Of a stretch of 64,000 bases of DNA, positions 23,237-32,862 are shown one piece after another. The notes under the pieces are model-generated. The model was not told where the DNA came from. It saw only the letters and a program-made list of their open reading frames with translations, and did no database searches. The DNA is taken from NCBI RefSeq assembly GCF_009757775.1, contig NZ_RHLK01000002.1, forward strand, positions 62,001 through 126,000, given 5' to 3'. Source of the stretch: Paenibacillus lutrae (GTDB lineage Bacteria > Bacillota > Bacilli > Paenibacillales > NBRC-103111). The position numbers and the translations under genes were made by a program. Position 1 is the first letter of the stretch. Each line of letters starts with the position of its first letter.

Positions 23237-24643
23237 CTATTCGCGTTTGATTGCGGTTAGCGCGTCCGTGCGGGACGCCTTAACTGCGGGATATATTCCG
23301 GACAAGACCCCTGTCATAATGGCAAAGAACATGCCGGTCGGAAGAATCCAGGAAGAGATGAATAAGATTTGGTTGTTCTCTCCGGGCTGGATCTCTCCTG
23401 TCATAAACAGGATGGCGTTAATTCCCCAGACCACCCAATAGGACAACAGGATTCCGAGCAATCCGCCAAGCAGTCCCAGCAGAGCGGATTCGACGATGAA
23501 CATGTTGCGAATCTGCGCAAGATTTGCACCGAGTACTTTCATAATCCCGATCTGCCGCCGGCGCTGGTAGGTTGACATGGTCATCGCTACGACAATGGAA
23601 ATGGAGGCAATAAAGAGAATAAAAAGTCCGATCCCAAGGAATACGATCCGCATAATGACGAACTGGCCTTCCATACGTTCTTCTTGATGGAGATTGTTTT
23701 GTGTGTTCAGCCTGAGTTTCTGGATCTGCTTCTCGACAGCCTCCAAATTGGATGTCTGATCCACTTTCACAAGTACTTCTGAATAAGATTCCTGCATAGA
23801 AACAGGGTTGCCGTCAGGAGCTTGTCCCGAGGCTTGGGAAGCTTCCCGGATTTTTTTGGCCAGTGCATGAGAAACATAGGCCTGTTTGTAATACATCACC
23901 GTATCACTGGACATTCCGTCCGGTTTCTTAAGGACACCGGTTACGCGAACGGGTATTTGTGTCTGCTGTTTTGCTGTATTAGCGGGGTGTTCTTGCATGA
24001 CACTGATTTGTTTCTGATAAAGAGGAGTCGGGATTTTCTCCAATTCCCGCATGGCTTTCCACATTTCCTGATCATTCGGATTCTGCTGCATTTGCTTGCG
24101 CCGGTTTTTCTCGCCCTGTTCATCGAAAAGCCCCATGGCAGCCCCGGGAGAAATGATGATGGTATTCTCAACGTCCGAAGATCCGCCCTGCTGGAATTCA
24201 TTTCCGAATTTAACGAGTGTATCGAGATCCGTGGCAATGAGCTCGAAATTACCGATTTTACCGTCATCCAAGGCAAAAAAATAATGTCCCATCCGCTGGA
24301 AGCTGGCGACGGCTTTTACATGAGGCAGTCCCCGGATAAGGTCCAGCTTCTGATTGGTAATCGCGTTCGGGGAAGCAGCTGTGGCAGACGCACCGGCAGA
24401 ACCTTGAGAATCGCCCTCTGGTGCCTGGCCCTGATTATTTTCTTCGTTGCGGATTGTAATCTCATCGGTTTTGAGAAAAGATTTCATTTCTTTGTCTGTG
24501 TAATAGGCGGCCGATTCCCCAACGGCCAGAGCGACTATAATGGCTGCCGAACCGATTGATATGCCGAGGGCGCACAAAGCCGTTACCACTTTGCGCCGGT
24601 TGAGCTGATCCCAGCTGAGGCGCATGTAATCACGCAGTTTCAC
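23237..24643 (-). CDS. MacB/FtsX-type ABC transporter permease
   Basis: The 468-residue protein has TM1 (VTALCALGISIGSAAIIVAL), a large extracytoplasmic domain (about 45-330), and three C-terminal TMs starting near IVFLGIGLFILFIASISIVV. The FtsX-type coupling helix is in STYQRRRQIGIMKVLGAN, and the ending is GIYPAVKASRTDALTAIKRE, as in MacB/LolC permeases. The extracytoplasmic part contains Gln/Asn-rich, low-complexity segments. It overlaps the ATPase gene by 4 bp (ATGA), which indicates translational coupling. Together with the neighbours it forms a mechanotransmission-type exporter for peptides, drugs or lipoproteins; the substrate is unknown. Confidence 0.92.
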   Translation of the reverse strand: MKLRDYMRLSWDQLNRRKVVTALCALGISIGSAAIIVALAVGESAAYYTDKEMKSFLKTDEITIRNEENNQGQAPEGDSQGSAGASATAASPNAITNQKLDLIRGLPHVKAVASFQRMGHYFFALDDGKIGNFELIATDLDTLVKFGNEFQQGGSSDVENTIIISPGAAMGLFDEQGEKNRRKQMQQNPNDQEMWKAMRELEKIPTPLYQKQISVMQEHPANTAKQQTQIPVRVTGVLKKPDGMSSDTVMYYKQAYVSHALAKKIREASQASGQAPDGNPVSMQESYSEVLVKVDQTSNLEAVEKQIQKLRLNTQNNLHQEERMEGQFVIMRIVFLGIGLFILFIASISIVVAMTMSTYQRRRQIGIMKVLGANLAQIRNMFIVESALLGLLGGLLGILLSYWVVWGINAILFMTGEIQPGENNQILFISSWILPTGMFFAIMTGVLSGIYPAVKASRTDALTAIKRE

Positions 24644-25410
24644 CGGGCATCACCTCCAGCTTGGACATTTACGTAAGAAGCGGGTTCAGCCGCAGCAGCG
24701 CTCTCATCAGCGTACGAGACGCTTTCCTCGTCGCCATCCTCGTTCTCTTCCACAAGCTTACCGTCCCGCAGCTGGATGACGCGCTGCGTCCGGCCCGCCA
24801 CTTCGCGCTCATGTGTCACAATGATGAAGGTGATGTCGAGCGTGCGGTTCAAATTCAGCAGTAGATCGATAATTTCCGATTCAGTCTTGGTGTCCAGGTT
24901 GCCTGTCGGCTCGTCAGCGAATACGATGGCGGGACGGGTTATCAGCGAGCGGGCTATACTGACCCGCTGCTGCTGCCCTCCGGAGAGCTGGGAGGGGAAC
25001 AATTCCGTCTTCTCCGCAAGGCCCACCTGGGCCAGCAGAGCTTTGGCGCGGTCCTTCCGTTCGCTTGGCTTGATGCCTTGGAACACGAGCGGAAGCTCTA
25101 CATTTTCCCGGACTGTCAGGTGGGAGATCAATTCGTAGGACTGAAAAATAAATCCGATATGGTGGCGCCTGAACTCAGCGAGCTTATTCTCGCTCATGCG
25201 CTCAATCGGCTGTCCGGCAATCAGAATACTGCCTGTTGTCGGCTTCATGAGACCGGCCATCAGGTTCAGCAGGGTTGATTTACCGGAGCCGGAACTTCCG
25301 AGCAGGGCAACGATCTCTCCTTTGTTAACGGTAAAGTTAATGTCTACTAAGACGTGAGACTGTTCCGTACCGCTTTGAAAGGTATGCGAAAGCCCGCTTA
25401 CCTCAAGCAT
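24640..25410 (-). CDS. ABC transporter ATP-binding protein (MacB/LolD type)
   Basis: The 256-residue ATPase has Walker A (ALLGSSGSGKSTLLNL), Q-loop (FIFQSYELISHLTV), signature (SQLSGGQQQRVSIARSL), Walker B (VFADEPTGNLD) and the switch His in FIIVTHEREVA. Residues after about 225 form an acidic, Ala-rich tail not found in the core family. It overlaps both its upstream MFS neighbour (8 bp) and the downstream permease gene (4 bp), so all are translated from one mRNA. It powers the permease encoded next to it. Confidence 0.95.
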   Translation of the reverse strand: MLEVSGLSHTFQSGTEQSHVLVDINFTVNKGEIVALLGSSGSGKSTLLNLMAGLMKPTTGSILIAGQPIERMSENKLAEFRRHHIGFIFQSYELISHLTVRENVELPLVFQGIKPSERKDRAKALLAQVGLAEKTELFPSQLSGGQQQRVSIARSLITRPAIVFADEPTGNLDTKTESEIIDLLLNLNRTLDITFIIVTHEREVAGRTQRVIQLRDGKLVEENEDGDEESVSYADESAAAAEPASYVNVQAGGDAR

Positions 25411-26596
25411 GCGAATCCTCCTTTGAATTTGGAATGGCAGTTAATTTGGCTTCTAGGGCATTGAGCCGGGCGTGGAACACAAGAAATCCTGCCGCAGCCG
25501 TTATGGCGAGCGCCGATCCGATCAAGTACAGCGTTTTGCTGCCGTAATCTGCAAATAGGTATCCTCCGAATCTGCCGCTGATGATTCCTGCGATGCTGGA
25601 CCAGGTAATGGCGAAAATCGCTTGTCCCGAAGCCCGGTATTGGTCTGGTATTACCCGCGTCAGGTAGCGCAGCGCAGTGACGAGGAACACGCCGAATGTG
25701 ACGCTGTGCATCATTTGGGCCACCATGACCCAGGCGGTCTGATCGGAGAGGCTGACAATCAGGAACCGGATTGCATACATCAACCCGGCTACAGCCAGAA
25801 GCGGCAGTTCTTTGTACTTGTGCCCGTGCTTCCCGAGGAAGAACAGCACCGGAATTTCACTAAGTGCCGAGACCATCATGGCGACGCCGACCGTCATGTC
25901 GGATGCGCCCATTTCACGCATATGCAGGGCAAGGAATCCGTCGTTGAAACGGTGGGAGATCGACATAATCAGGATGAGCAGCAGAAAGATGAGCAGACGC
26001 GGAGCGGCCAGCACCTTTCCTATCCCTTTGATGTCGATTTTGCTCTGCGCTCCTCTTGTGTCCACAATCCCGAGAGAGAATAGTAACCCGGTCATAATAA
26101 CCGCTATAGTAATAGACGAAAGCAGACTGATATTAGTTTCTTTGAAAAGCATTCCGAAAAATAAAGCGGAGAAAGCAAACCCGATGGAACCGAAAATCCG
26201 GAAGGAGGCGTAGCTTTTGCCCGTATGCCTGGAATACAGGAGAAGCTGGCTGTCATTGAGAGATTGCCCGGGCTGCTGGAAGAAATAAAAGCCGGCCATC
26301 AGAATATAAAGCATCGTAAAAGAGTCGGTACGGAACATCGACATTGCAAATACAAGTTGTCCGATATACAAGGTAATGAGGATCGGTTTGATTTTCTGCA
26401 GTTTATCGCTGGCAAAACCCCAGATCAGATTCGCAAAAATACTAATCATCGGTCCAATCGAGTACAGCAGACCGATCTGTTCCTTGGTATAACCGCGTGA
26501 GTCGAAGTAGAGCGGGAAGAACGAAGCGATCAGAGCCATCATCATATAATAGGAAAAGGTAAATCCGCGCAGGACGAAATCTTGCTGTGTTTTCAA
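25403..26596 (-). CDS. MFS transporter (MFS_1-like / PPP type), first gene of the efflux operon
   Basis: The 397-residue, 12-TM protein begins QDFVLRGFTFSYYMMMALIA and has motif GFASDKLQKIKPI in loop 2-3. The spaced Tyr/Phe-rich TM1 and the LNDSQLLLYSRHTGKSYASFR loop resemble the LacY-related 3-phenylpropionate/nucleoside transporter group. The direction of transport is not clear from sequence. It leads a four-gene operon with the ABC exporter, overlapping the ATPase gene by 8 bp. A promoter and a terminator-like hairpin lie in its 75-nt leader. Confidence 0.87.
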   Translation of the reverse strand: MKTQQDFVLRGFTFSYYMMMALIASFFPLYFDSRGYTKEQIGLLYSIGPMISIFANLIWGFASDKLQKIKPILITLYIGQLVFAMSMFRTDSFTMLYILMAGFYFFQQPGQSLNDSQLLLYSRHTGKSYASFRIFGSIGFAFSALFFGMLFKETNISLLSSITIAVIMTGLLFSLGIVDTRGAQSKIDIKGIGKVLAAPRLLIFLLLILIMSISHRFNDGFLALHMREMGASDMTVGVAMMVSALSEIPVLFFLGKHGHKYKELPLLAVAGLMYAIRFLIVSLSDQTAWVMVAQMMHSVTFGVFLVTALRYLTRVIPDQYRASGQAIFAITWSSIAGIISGRFGGYLFADYGSKTLYLIGSALAITAAAGFLVFHARLNALEAKLTAIPNSKEDSHA

Positions 26597-26632
26597 CTAT
26601 ATCCACCCATTCTGCCTTCATATAAAAGCGTT

Positions 26633-26661
26633 CAAAAAGAAAAGACGCCGCTTAAGGGGCG
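26633..26661 (-). terminator. Leader terminator/attenuator of the efflux operon
   Basis: On the minus strand GACGCC (26661-26656) pairs with GGCGTC (26649-26644) around an 8-nt loop, followed by TTTTCTTTTT. It lies between the promoter and the first gene, only about 10 nt after the expected start point. Confidence 0.7.
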
Positions 26662-26669
26662 TCCTTCTG

Positions 26670-26706
26670 CTAGTGCTAGTATAATGAAGGGTTAAGATAC
26701 GTGCAA
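26670..26706 (-). promoter_or_regulatory. Promoter and CTAG-repeat motif of the efflux operon
   Basis: On the minus strand TTGCAC (26706-26701) and TATACT (26683-26678) have 17-bp spacing. The -10 box merges with ATACTAGCACTAG (26682-26670), nearly the same as the motif at the nitroreductase promoter. Confidence 0.75.
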
Positions 26707-26964
26707 TTAAGCATACGGGTGTATGAGGCAGATGGAAGGAGTCTATTTCTCTTTTTCCTTTCATTTCCCAATTATATGGACGAATCCGGGTATAAGACCA
26801 TGATATCTTTCCTAGCCAGCCTGCCGGGATTGAAGTAGGATAGATGTAACGGTCAACTCCAAAGATTACCGACAACTTGTAGTGGAAACGTGACGGCTGC
26901 TCATGATAAATTAGAGGGAAGGTTACGTGGTGTGGTATCCAGAAATGCTGGAAGGGGTGTTCTT
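26707..26964. other. Intergenic stretch between divergent transcripts
   Basis: No gene I can support. Frames are open on both strands, but codon use and ribosome sites are poor. It should contain the promoter of the gene at 26965; I could not pick one with confidence. Confidence 0.4.
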
Positions 26965-27279
26965 GTGACCTGCCGTTTTGTGCATGATAAGCGACTGGGG
27001 ATCCCTTTGCCCGAATTTGATCAAGAGTGGGAAGACTTCTCAGTGGAAGAGAGAGGGGCTATCCTTCTGAAGTGGGAGACCATACGCGGGACAATTCCCG
27101 AACGGATCAAACAGTTGGAAGGATTCATCATCGCCAAACAAAATAAATTGAACGTTGAGGACGACTTCCCGACTTCTTGCGCCCTTAACTATGAAATCGC
27201 CGATTTGGCGAGTACGATTAATGATCTGCACTTATGGTTTCGTACCCATCAGAATGTGGAGAGCAAACGCCACGGATGA
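26965..27279 (+). CDS. Unknown conserved protein (about 104 residues)
   Basis: I do not recognise this family. The protein is soluble, with MTCRFVHDKRLGIPLPEFDQ near the start, then the helical stretch WETIRGTIPERIKQLEGFII and a C-terminal LNYEIADLASTINDLHLWFR. The GTG at 26965 has GGAAGGGG 7 nt upstream. An earlier in-frame GTG at 26890 has no ribosome site. It is followed after 160 bp by another unknown gene that overlaps ytpB, and may belong to that transcript. Confidence 0.65.
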   Translation: MTCRFVHDKRLGIPLPEFDQEWEDFSVEERGAILLKWETIRGTIPERIKQLEGFIIAKQNKLNVEDDFPTSCALNYEIADLASTINDLHLWFRTHQNVESKRHG

Positions 27280-27442
27280 CAGCGGACCGCAGGCGGCCTT
27301 CCACCTGCAGGCAGGATCAGGCTGTGAGGCTGATGTCCTTGCAACCGCAAGGTGTAAAACCATTGTAATTCTGGTAAGATAGAAAGAAAAAAGAGATTTG
27401 ATCTGAAGCGCCAGGTCAGAGCCGCAGGAAGGAGTGCTTGAG

Positions 27443-28081
27443 GTGCCACCAGAAGAAGAGAAACCATCATGGATCAGGCTGATCGCCAAACCTCTGCTCG
27501 AAAGACGGCCGTCGCTCTATCCCATAGAGGAATGGGATTCGCTCATTGATGTCCGTATCGGCAAACTCCAGGTTTCCGCATTAAGCGGAAATGATCAAGA
27601 TAAGGAACCCTACGCACTGGCACTTAAGGCCGGACTGTATCTGCTGAATGAAAGCCTGGACAACAGTCATGAGATTTCTCAGGACATTACAAACGACACG
27701 GGCAGTTACTGGCACGGTCTAATGCACCGGATGGAGGGAGATTACAGCAACGCCAAGCACTGGCTGCAAGATGTAGGCAATCATCCCATACATACGGTAC
27801 TGATGACAGAAGTGCGTGCTTATCTTGAAAAGCAGCCTACCCTGAATGACTTGGATCATGAAGCGATGAAGGCCAAACTGGATGTCCTCCTGACCTCGCC
27901 GGAATGGAATTCCTCTGTGTTTACGGATGTGATCGAACTGCAAGTTACACTGCTGCAGAATCCGGAGATCGATACTTGGCTGACCCATATTCAATACCTT
28001 GAAATAAAACTGCTGCTCGCATACTGCTATCGTCAATGCTACGGAGGAGAATTGCTTGAACTCGCTGAACCTGCCAATTAA
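27443..28081 (+). CDS. Unknown conserved protein overlapping ytpB
   Basis: The 212-residue protein has no membrane segment. Its most distinctive part is SYWHGLMHRMEGDYSNAKHW followed by GNHPIH (about residues 93-120). I recall a similar Trp-His...Arg...Asn-Ala motif in uncharacterised proteins of other phyla, with no known function. The GTG at 27443 is placed 8 nt after GGAAGGAG; a GTG at 27434 overlaps that site. Its last 26 bp overlap the start of ytpB, and the ytpB ribosome site (GGAGG) lies inside this gene, so the two are translationally coupled. A link to sesquarterpene metabolism is an inference from this overlap only. Confidence 0.75.
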   Translation: MPPEEEKPSWIRLIAKPLLERRPSLYPIEEWDSLIDVRIGKLQVSALSGNDQDKEPYALALKAGLYLLNESLDNSHEISQDITNDTGSYWHGLMHRMEGDYSNAKHWLQDVGNHPIHTVLMTEVRAYLEKQPTLNDLDHEAMKAKLDVLLTSPEWNSSVFTDVIELQVTLLQNPEIDTWLTHIQYLEIKLLLAYCYRQCYGGELLELAEPAN

Positions 28082-29144
28082 CCTTTCCTTGGATGTGCCA
28101 CGGGGCCCGCTTAGCTTAATGTACTGCATATATAAGTATGTGCTTCCAGGTGTAAGGCAAGAGTTGGAAGGTTGGCGGCGTAAAGCCCGGCAAATTCCCG
28201 ATGAAGAATTGAGAATGCAGGCGACAGCAAGCCTAACAAACAAACAATTTCACTGTCAGGGCGGCGCAGTTTATGCTGTGGCCAATTTGCCGATGCGGCG
28301 TGTATTGATTTCGCTTATTGTTTCCTTTCAGACCATCAGCGATTATTTGGATAATCTATGCGACCGGAGCACATCGCAGGACCCGGAAGATTTCCGGAGT
28401 CTCCACCAGGCGATGCTTGATGCCGTTGACCCTGAAGCTCCACTGCATAACTATTACGCCTATCGCAGCCAGCGGGAAGATAATCAATATCTGGCGGATC
28501 TTGTGAAGAACTGCCAGGCATGTATCGCCGATCTGCCGTCTTTCGCGATGGTAGAGGCGGATATCCGCTCGCTCGTTTCACTTTACTGCGACCTTCAGGT
28601 ACATAAACATATTCACCCGGAGTTAAGGGAACAGGCTTTGCTCCAGTGGTGGGAAGAACACAGCGCGGGGTATCCCGAGCTGAGCTGGAACGAGTTCGCA
28701 GCAGCAACCGGCTCTACACTCGGTATGTTTATGTTGTTCGTTGCTGCATCAGACTCTTCTCTTACAGAAGAACGTGTAAGGGGAATCCGATCAGCTTATT
28801 TTCCTTATGTTTGCGGTCTTCATATTCTGCTTGATTATTTAATTGATCAGGAAGAGGACCGGATCGGCGGGGATTTGAACTTTTGCAGTTATTACCCCGA
28901 CATGGACCGGACCGTCCAGCGTATCGCCTTCGCTGCTGAGCAGGCGAGGGAAAGGACTTCCCGTCTGGAGGACGCTTCTTTTCACCGGATGATTATCGAG
29001 GGTCTGCTCGCACTGTACCTATCTGATCCCAAAGTAAAGAATCAGAAGCAGGTGCGGCAAATTTCCCGCCAGCTAATGAAAGACAGTACAATCAGCAGAT
29101 TGTTCTTCTGGGTCAACAGCTTATGGATCCGCAGAACCTCTTGA
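28056..29144 (+). CDS. ytpB: Tetraprenyl-beta-curcumene synthase (YtpB, DUF2600)
   Basis: The 362-residue protein matches YtpB over its length (B. subtilis 367). It opens with LMYCIYKYVLPGVRQELEGW, then ASLTNKQFHCQGGAVYAVA. The metal-binding acidic cluster is in FQTISDYLDNLCDR, and HILLDYLIDQEEDRIGGDLN follows near residue 255. YtpB converts C35 heptaprenyl diphosphate to tetraprenyl-beta-curcumene, the first step of sesquarterpene (baciterpenol/sporulene) synthesis, which stabilises spore membranes. Start is TTG 28056, with GGAGG 8 nt upstream inside the preceding gene. No squalene-hopene-cyclase-like partner is in the window. Confidence 0.92.
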   Translation: MNSLNLPINLSLDVPRGPLSLMYCIYKYVLPGVRQELEGWRRKARQIPDEELRMQATASLTNKQFHCQGGAVYAVANLPMRRVLISLIVSFQTISDYLDNLCDRSTSQDPEDFRSLHQAMLDAVDPEAPLHNYYAYRSQREDNQYLADLVKNCQACIADLPSFAMVEADIRSLVSLYCDLQVHKHIHPELREQALLQWWEEHSAGYPELSWNEFAAATGSTLGMFMLFVAASDSSLTEERVRGIRSAYFPYVCGLHILLDYLIDQEEDRIGGDLNFCSYYPDMDRTVQRIAFAAEQARERTSRLEDASFHRMIIEGLLALYLSDPKVKNQKQVRQISRQLMKDSTISRLFFWVNSLWIRRTS

Positions 29145-29160
29145 TTCCAATAAAGTTTAA

Positions 29161-30171
<1,011 letters not shown>

Positions 30172-30224
30172 TCGGTAAGTTCGTCACTCCAATACAATTA
30201 GCTGATAAAAGTCTGCTGCATATA

Positions 30225-30276
30225 AAAAGCCTTCTTTCCCAATCTGTCCCGGACAGCTAAGGAAAAGAAGGCTTTT
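30225..30276. terminator. Bidirectional terminator
   Basis: A 15-16 bp stem (30225-30239 with 30261-30276) encloses a second small CTGTCC/GGACAG hairpin. It lies between the convergent pfkA and dehydrogenase genes. Confidence 0.88.
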
Positions 30277-30310
30277 CATATTCGGAGAGTCTTGGACGAA
30301 AGCAAGCGCC

Positions 30311-31267
30311 CTAGTAGCCCAGCCGCAGGTCAACCAGATTGAGCAGCGGTTCATTGGCCAGGAACCGGAACAAGTTCGGATATACAATCTCTGCGGAGCG
30401 CTCGACATATTGAGGAGTATCTCCGGATATATGAGGCGTTATCGTAACCTGCTCCATTTCCCAGAGTAGAGAGGCAGCAGGCAGAGGCTCCTGCTCAAAT
30501 ACATCCAGTGCGGCACCCGCGATGGTCCCGTTTTGGAGAGCTTGAATCAGATCAGCTTCATCAACGACGCTTCCCCGGGCCATATTGATGAGATAAGCGG
30601 ATTGCTTCATCATAGCGAACTGCCTGGCACTCAACAAGCGGACCGTCTCCTTCGTGCCGGGTACGAGAAGAAGTACAAAATCAGATTCGCGGAGAAGAGA
30701 TTCGAGCCCGGAGTCACCGGTTCGGATTTCGTCAAAATTCGGCTTGAGACTGCCGGAACGGCTGTAGCCTAAGACGCGCATATCGAAGGCTTTCGCCTTG
30801 CGGGCTACTTCCGTCCCAATGCTGCCCGTACCGATGATTCCCAAAGTCTGGCCGTGGAGCTCGCCTGTAATCAGCTTGTGGTTCCAGACCTTATCTCGTT
30901 GACTGTCGTTAAAGGCTTTCGTATGCCTTACCCAACCCAGCATAACAGAGAGCGCATATTCGCTCATTTGGATGGCATGTACGCCGCTCATGTTGGTTAC
31001 GGTTACTTGGCGCTCACCCAATTCCTGCAAAGGCAGCTTGTCCACACCCGCAGACAACGACTGCACCCAGCGGAGCTTGGGGAGCAGGGGGAGCCAAGCC
31101 TCGTCAAATTTTCCCGTCGTAATCAATACTTCGGTGTTCTCTAGAGCAGGGCCCGCTTCTTCAGCCGTCTGGAAGGTCTGGAGGTTTACTCGGCCAGCCA
31201 AATCGGAAGGAAGGTTCTCCGTTAGATAAGATACGTCCATTTTCGTTAAAGCCGTAACATTCAGCAT
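30311..31267 (-). CDS. D-isomer-specific 2-hydroxyacid dehydrogenase
   Basis: The 318-residue enzyme has the NAD-binding motif LGIIGTGSIGTEVARKAKAF (about residues 137-156). The catalytic residues are in order: Arg in INMARGSVVDEADLIQ, Glu in VFEQEPLPAASLLW and His in VTITPHISGDTPQY. This is the classic Arg-Glu-His set of the family (glyoxylate/hydroxypyruvate reductase, phosphoglycerate dehydrogenase-like). The exact substrate is unclear. AAGGAGG lies 9 nt before ATG 31267 (MLNVTALTKM), so an upstream in-frame ATG at 31291 is not used. Confidence 0.9.
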   Translation of the reverse strand: MLNVTALTKMDVSYLTENLPSDLAGRVNLQTFQTAEEAGPALENTEVLITTGKFDEAWLPLLPKLRWVQSLSAGVDKLPLQELGERQVTVTNMSGVHAIQMSEYALSVMLGWVRHTKAFNDSQRDKVWNHKLITGELHGQTLGIIGTGSIGTEVARKAKAFDMRVLGYSRSGSLKPNFDEIRTGDSGLESLLRESDFVLLLVPGTKETVRLLSARQFAMMKQSAYLINMARGSVVDEADLIQALQNGTIAGAALDVFEQEPLPAASLLWEMEQVTITPHISGDTPQYVERSAEIVYPNLFRFLANEPLLNLVDLRLGY

Positions 31268-31425
31268 CACAGTCAGCCTCCTTTTCTTCATTGTAAAGGA
31301 ATGTGCTGGAGAAAGAAAACGTCAGCGAAGTTAGCGCCTAACTAGGCAAACACCCCACATTTTGGTAACATAAAAGGAATCTTGTAAAAAGAACCGTCAA
31401 GAAAGCGGATTGGGGAGGAAATCAC

Positions 31426-31638
31426 ATGTTTTTATATAAAATAGAAATGGAATTACAAGAAGGTTTAAGCTATTTGATCGTAGCTGCCGACTCGGATGAG
31501 AAAGCATTTGAAGCTGTGGAAGGTCATTTAATCCGGCACTTTACCGTGGCTCCGGAAGTAAAAGAAGCGGCAATCGTGGAGAAGAAACGCCTGAATAGCG
31601 GAGCCGGTTACGTGATCGAGACTAGCGTATCCGGCTAA
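31426..31638 (+). CDS. Small conserved protein, DUF3906-like
   Basis: The 70-residue protein reads FLYKIEMELQEGLSYLIVAA, then DEKAFEAVEGHLIRHF and KKRLNSGAGYVIET. The strand-helix-strand pattern and the C-terminal GAGYVI fit the DUF3906 family of bacilli as I remember it. The role is unknown. GGGGAGG lies about 7 nt before the ATG. It may run into the aldo/keto reductase gene 107 bp downstream, as no terminator is visible. Confidence 0.7.
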   Translation: MFLYKIEMELQEGLSYLIVAADSDEKAFEAVEGHLIRHFTVAPEVKEAAIVEKKRLNSGAGYVIETSVSG

Positions 31639-31745
31639 GATATCCGAAAGCGCCTTAAGTATACATATAGGATAATTGCTGGATCGACTTGTTAACTGAA
31701 TCTAGGATTCTTAAACAGCTGGATTCAAGGGAGGGGGCGATCCGG

Positions 31746-32642
31746 ATGAAACAGAGGATACTCGGATCAACAGGAATGAAAGTCAGTATACTCGGCTTCG
31801 GCGGAGCCGAAATCGGCCAGGAACAGGTAGAGCAGCGAACAGTCGATGCTCTGCTGAACGGAGCGCTCGATGCGGGCCTGAATGTCATTGATACCGGAGA
31901 ATGCTATCAGTATTCCGAAGAACGAATCGGGAAGGCGGTTTCGCACCGCAGGAATGATTTTTATTTGTTCACCAAGATTGGCCATAACCAGGGTTTTGAA
32001 GAAGACAACTGGGACCTTGGCATGATGGAGCGCAGTCTTGAACGGAGCTTGAAGCGGCTGAACACAGACTATGTCGATTTGCTGCAGCTCCACAATTGTC
32101 CGGAGGAACTGCTGAGAAGCGGCGAAGTAATTTCCCTGCTGCAGAAATTCAAAGAGCAGGGCAAAGCCCGGTTTATCGGCTGCAGTGCCGATGGAGCGGC
32201 TGCGCAATACGCCGTGCAGACCGGCTTGTTCGATACGCTTCAGACGTCGCTTAACATTGCCGATCAGGAGGCGATTGAACGGACGATCCCGGAAGCGGCC
32301 CGGCGCGGTATGGGCGTCATTGCAAAGCGCCCGATCGCCAATGCCGCTTGGCGTACGGGGGCCAGGCCCGAAGCGGCCTACCACCAGGAATACTGGGAGC
32401 GGCTGCGGCGGCTCCGGTATCATTTCCTGAATGCGCCGCTTCCGGAATCTGTCGGGACAGCGCTGCGCTTCACGCTGTCGGTACCGGGGGTGCAGACGGC
32501 GATTGTCGGCACGGCCCGTCCCGGCCGCTGGGAAGAGAACGCCGAGCTGATCTCCCAAGGCGCGCTGCCGATGGAGGCCATCGCAGAGATCCGCGGCCGC
32601 TGGCAGGAAGCATCGGCAGGGCAGTGGCCCGGGCAGGTATAG
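31746..32642 (+). CDS. Aldo/keto reductase
   Basis: The 298-residue enzyme is a TIM-barrel NADPH oxidoreductase: GSTGMKVSILGFGGAEIGQE at the start, the catalytic Asp/Tyr in VIDTGECYQYSEERIGKAV, Lys in YLFTKIGHNQG and His in DLLQLHNCPEELLRSGEV. It is shorter than typical members (about 310-330) because the C-terminal loops are short. GTARPGRWEENAEL near residue 258 is the NADP-binding end. Start ATG 31746 has GGGAGGGGG about 8 nt upstream. The carbonyl substrate is unknown. Confidence 0.9.
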   Translation: MKQRILGSTGMKVSILGFGGAEIGQEQVEQRTVDALLNGALDAGLNVIDTGECYQYSEERIGKAVSHRRNDFYLFTKIGHNQGFEEDNWDLGMMERSLERSLKRLNTDYVDLLQLHNCPEELLRSGEVISLLQKFKEQGKARFIGCSADGAAAQYAVQTGLFDTLQTSLNIADQEAIERTIPEAARRGMGVIAKRPIANAAWRTGARPEAAYHQEYWERLRRLRYHFLNAPLPESVGTALRFTLSVPGVQTAIVGTARPGRWEENAELISQGALPMEAIAEIRGRWQEASAGQWPGQV

Positions 32643-32797
32643 CTCGGTCGATCCTGACGCCCTGCTGCCGAAGCGCGGGGTCCGATCGGACCGAGACGGA
32701 CCCGTGCTCCGGCAGCGGGAATGAGACACCGATAGAAGTTCATTCTTTCTATCTGGTGTATTGATCATCTGATAACATACCAAATCAGTACGCATAG

Positions 32798-32836
32798 AAG
32801 AGCCAGGCTAAGAGGTATGCCCTCTGCCTGGCTCTT
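32798..32836. terminator. Bidirectional terminator
   Basis: A perfect 11-bp stem (32798-32808 with 32826-32836) continues after a TA bulge into AGAGG/CCTCT. It lies between convergent genes. Confidence 0.85.
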
Positions 32837-32862
32837 CCTGTTGTATGTATATTCTTGCTGCC

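Noticed and set aside
26618-26875. 85-codon minus-strand frame upstream of the efflux operon
   Set aside because: It reads through the operon promoter and terminator hairpin and has no ribosome site.
31767-32795. 342-codon minus-strand frame opposite the aldo/keto reductase
   Set aside because: It is long only because the region is GC-rich. The plus strand encodes a complete AKR with catalytic motifs.
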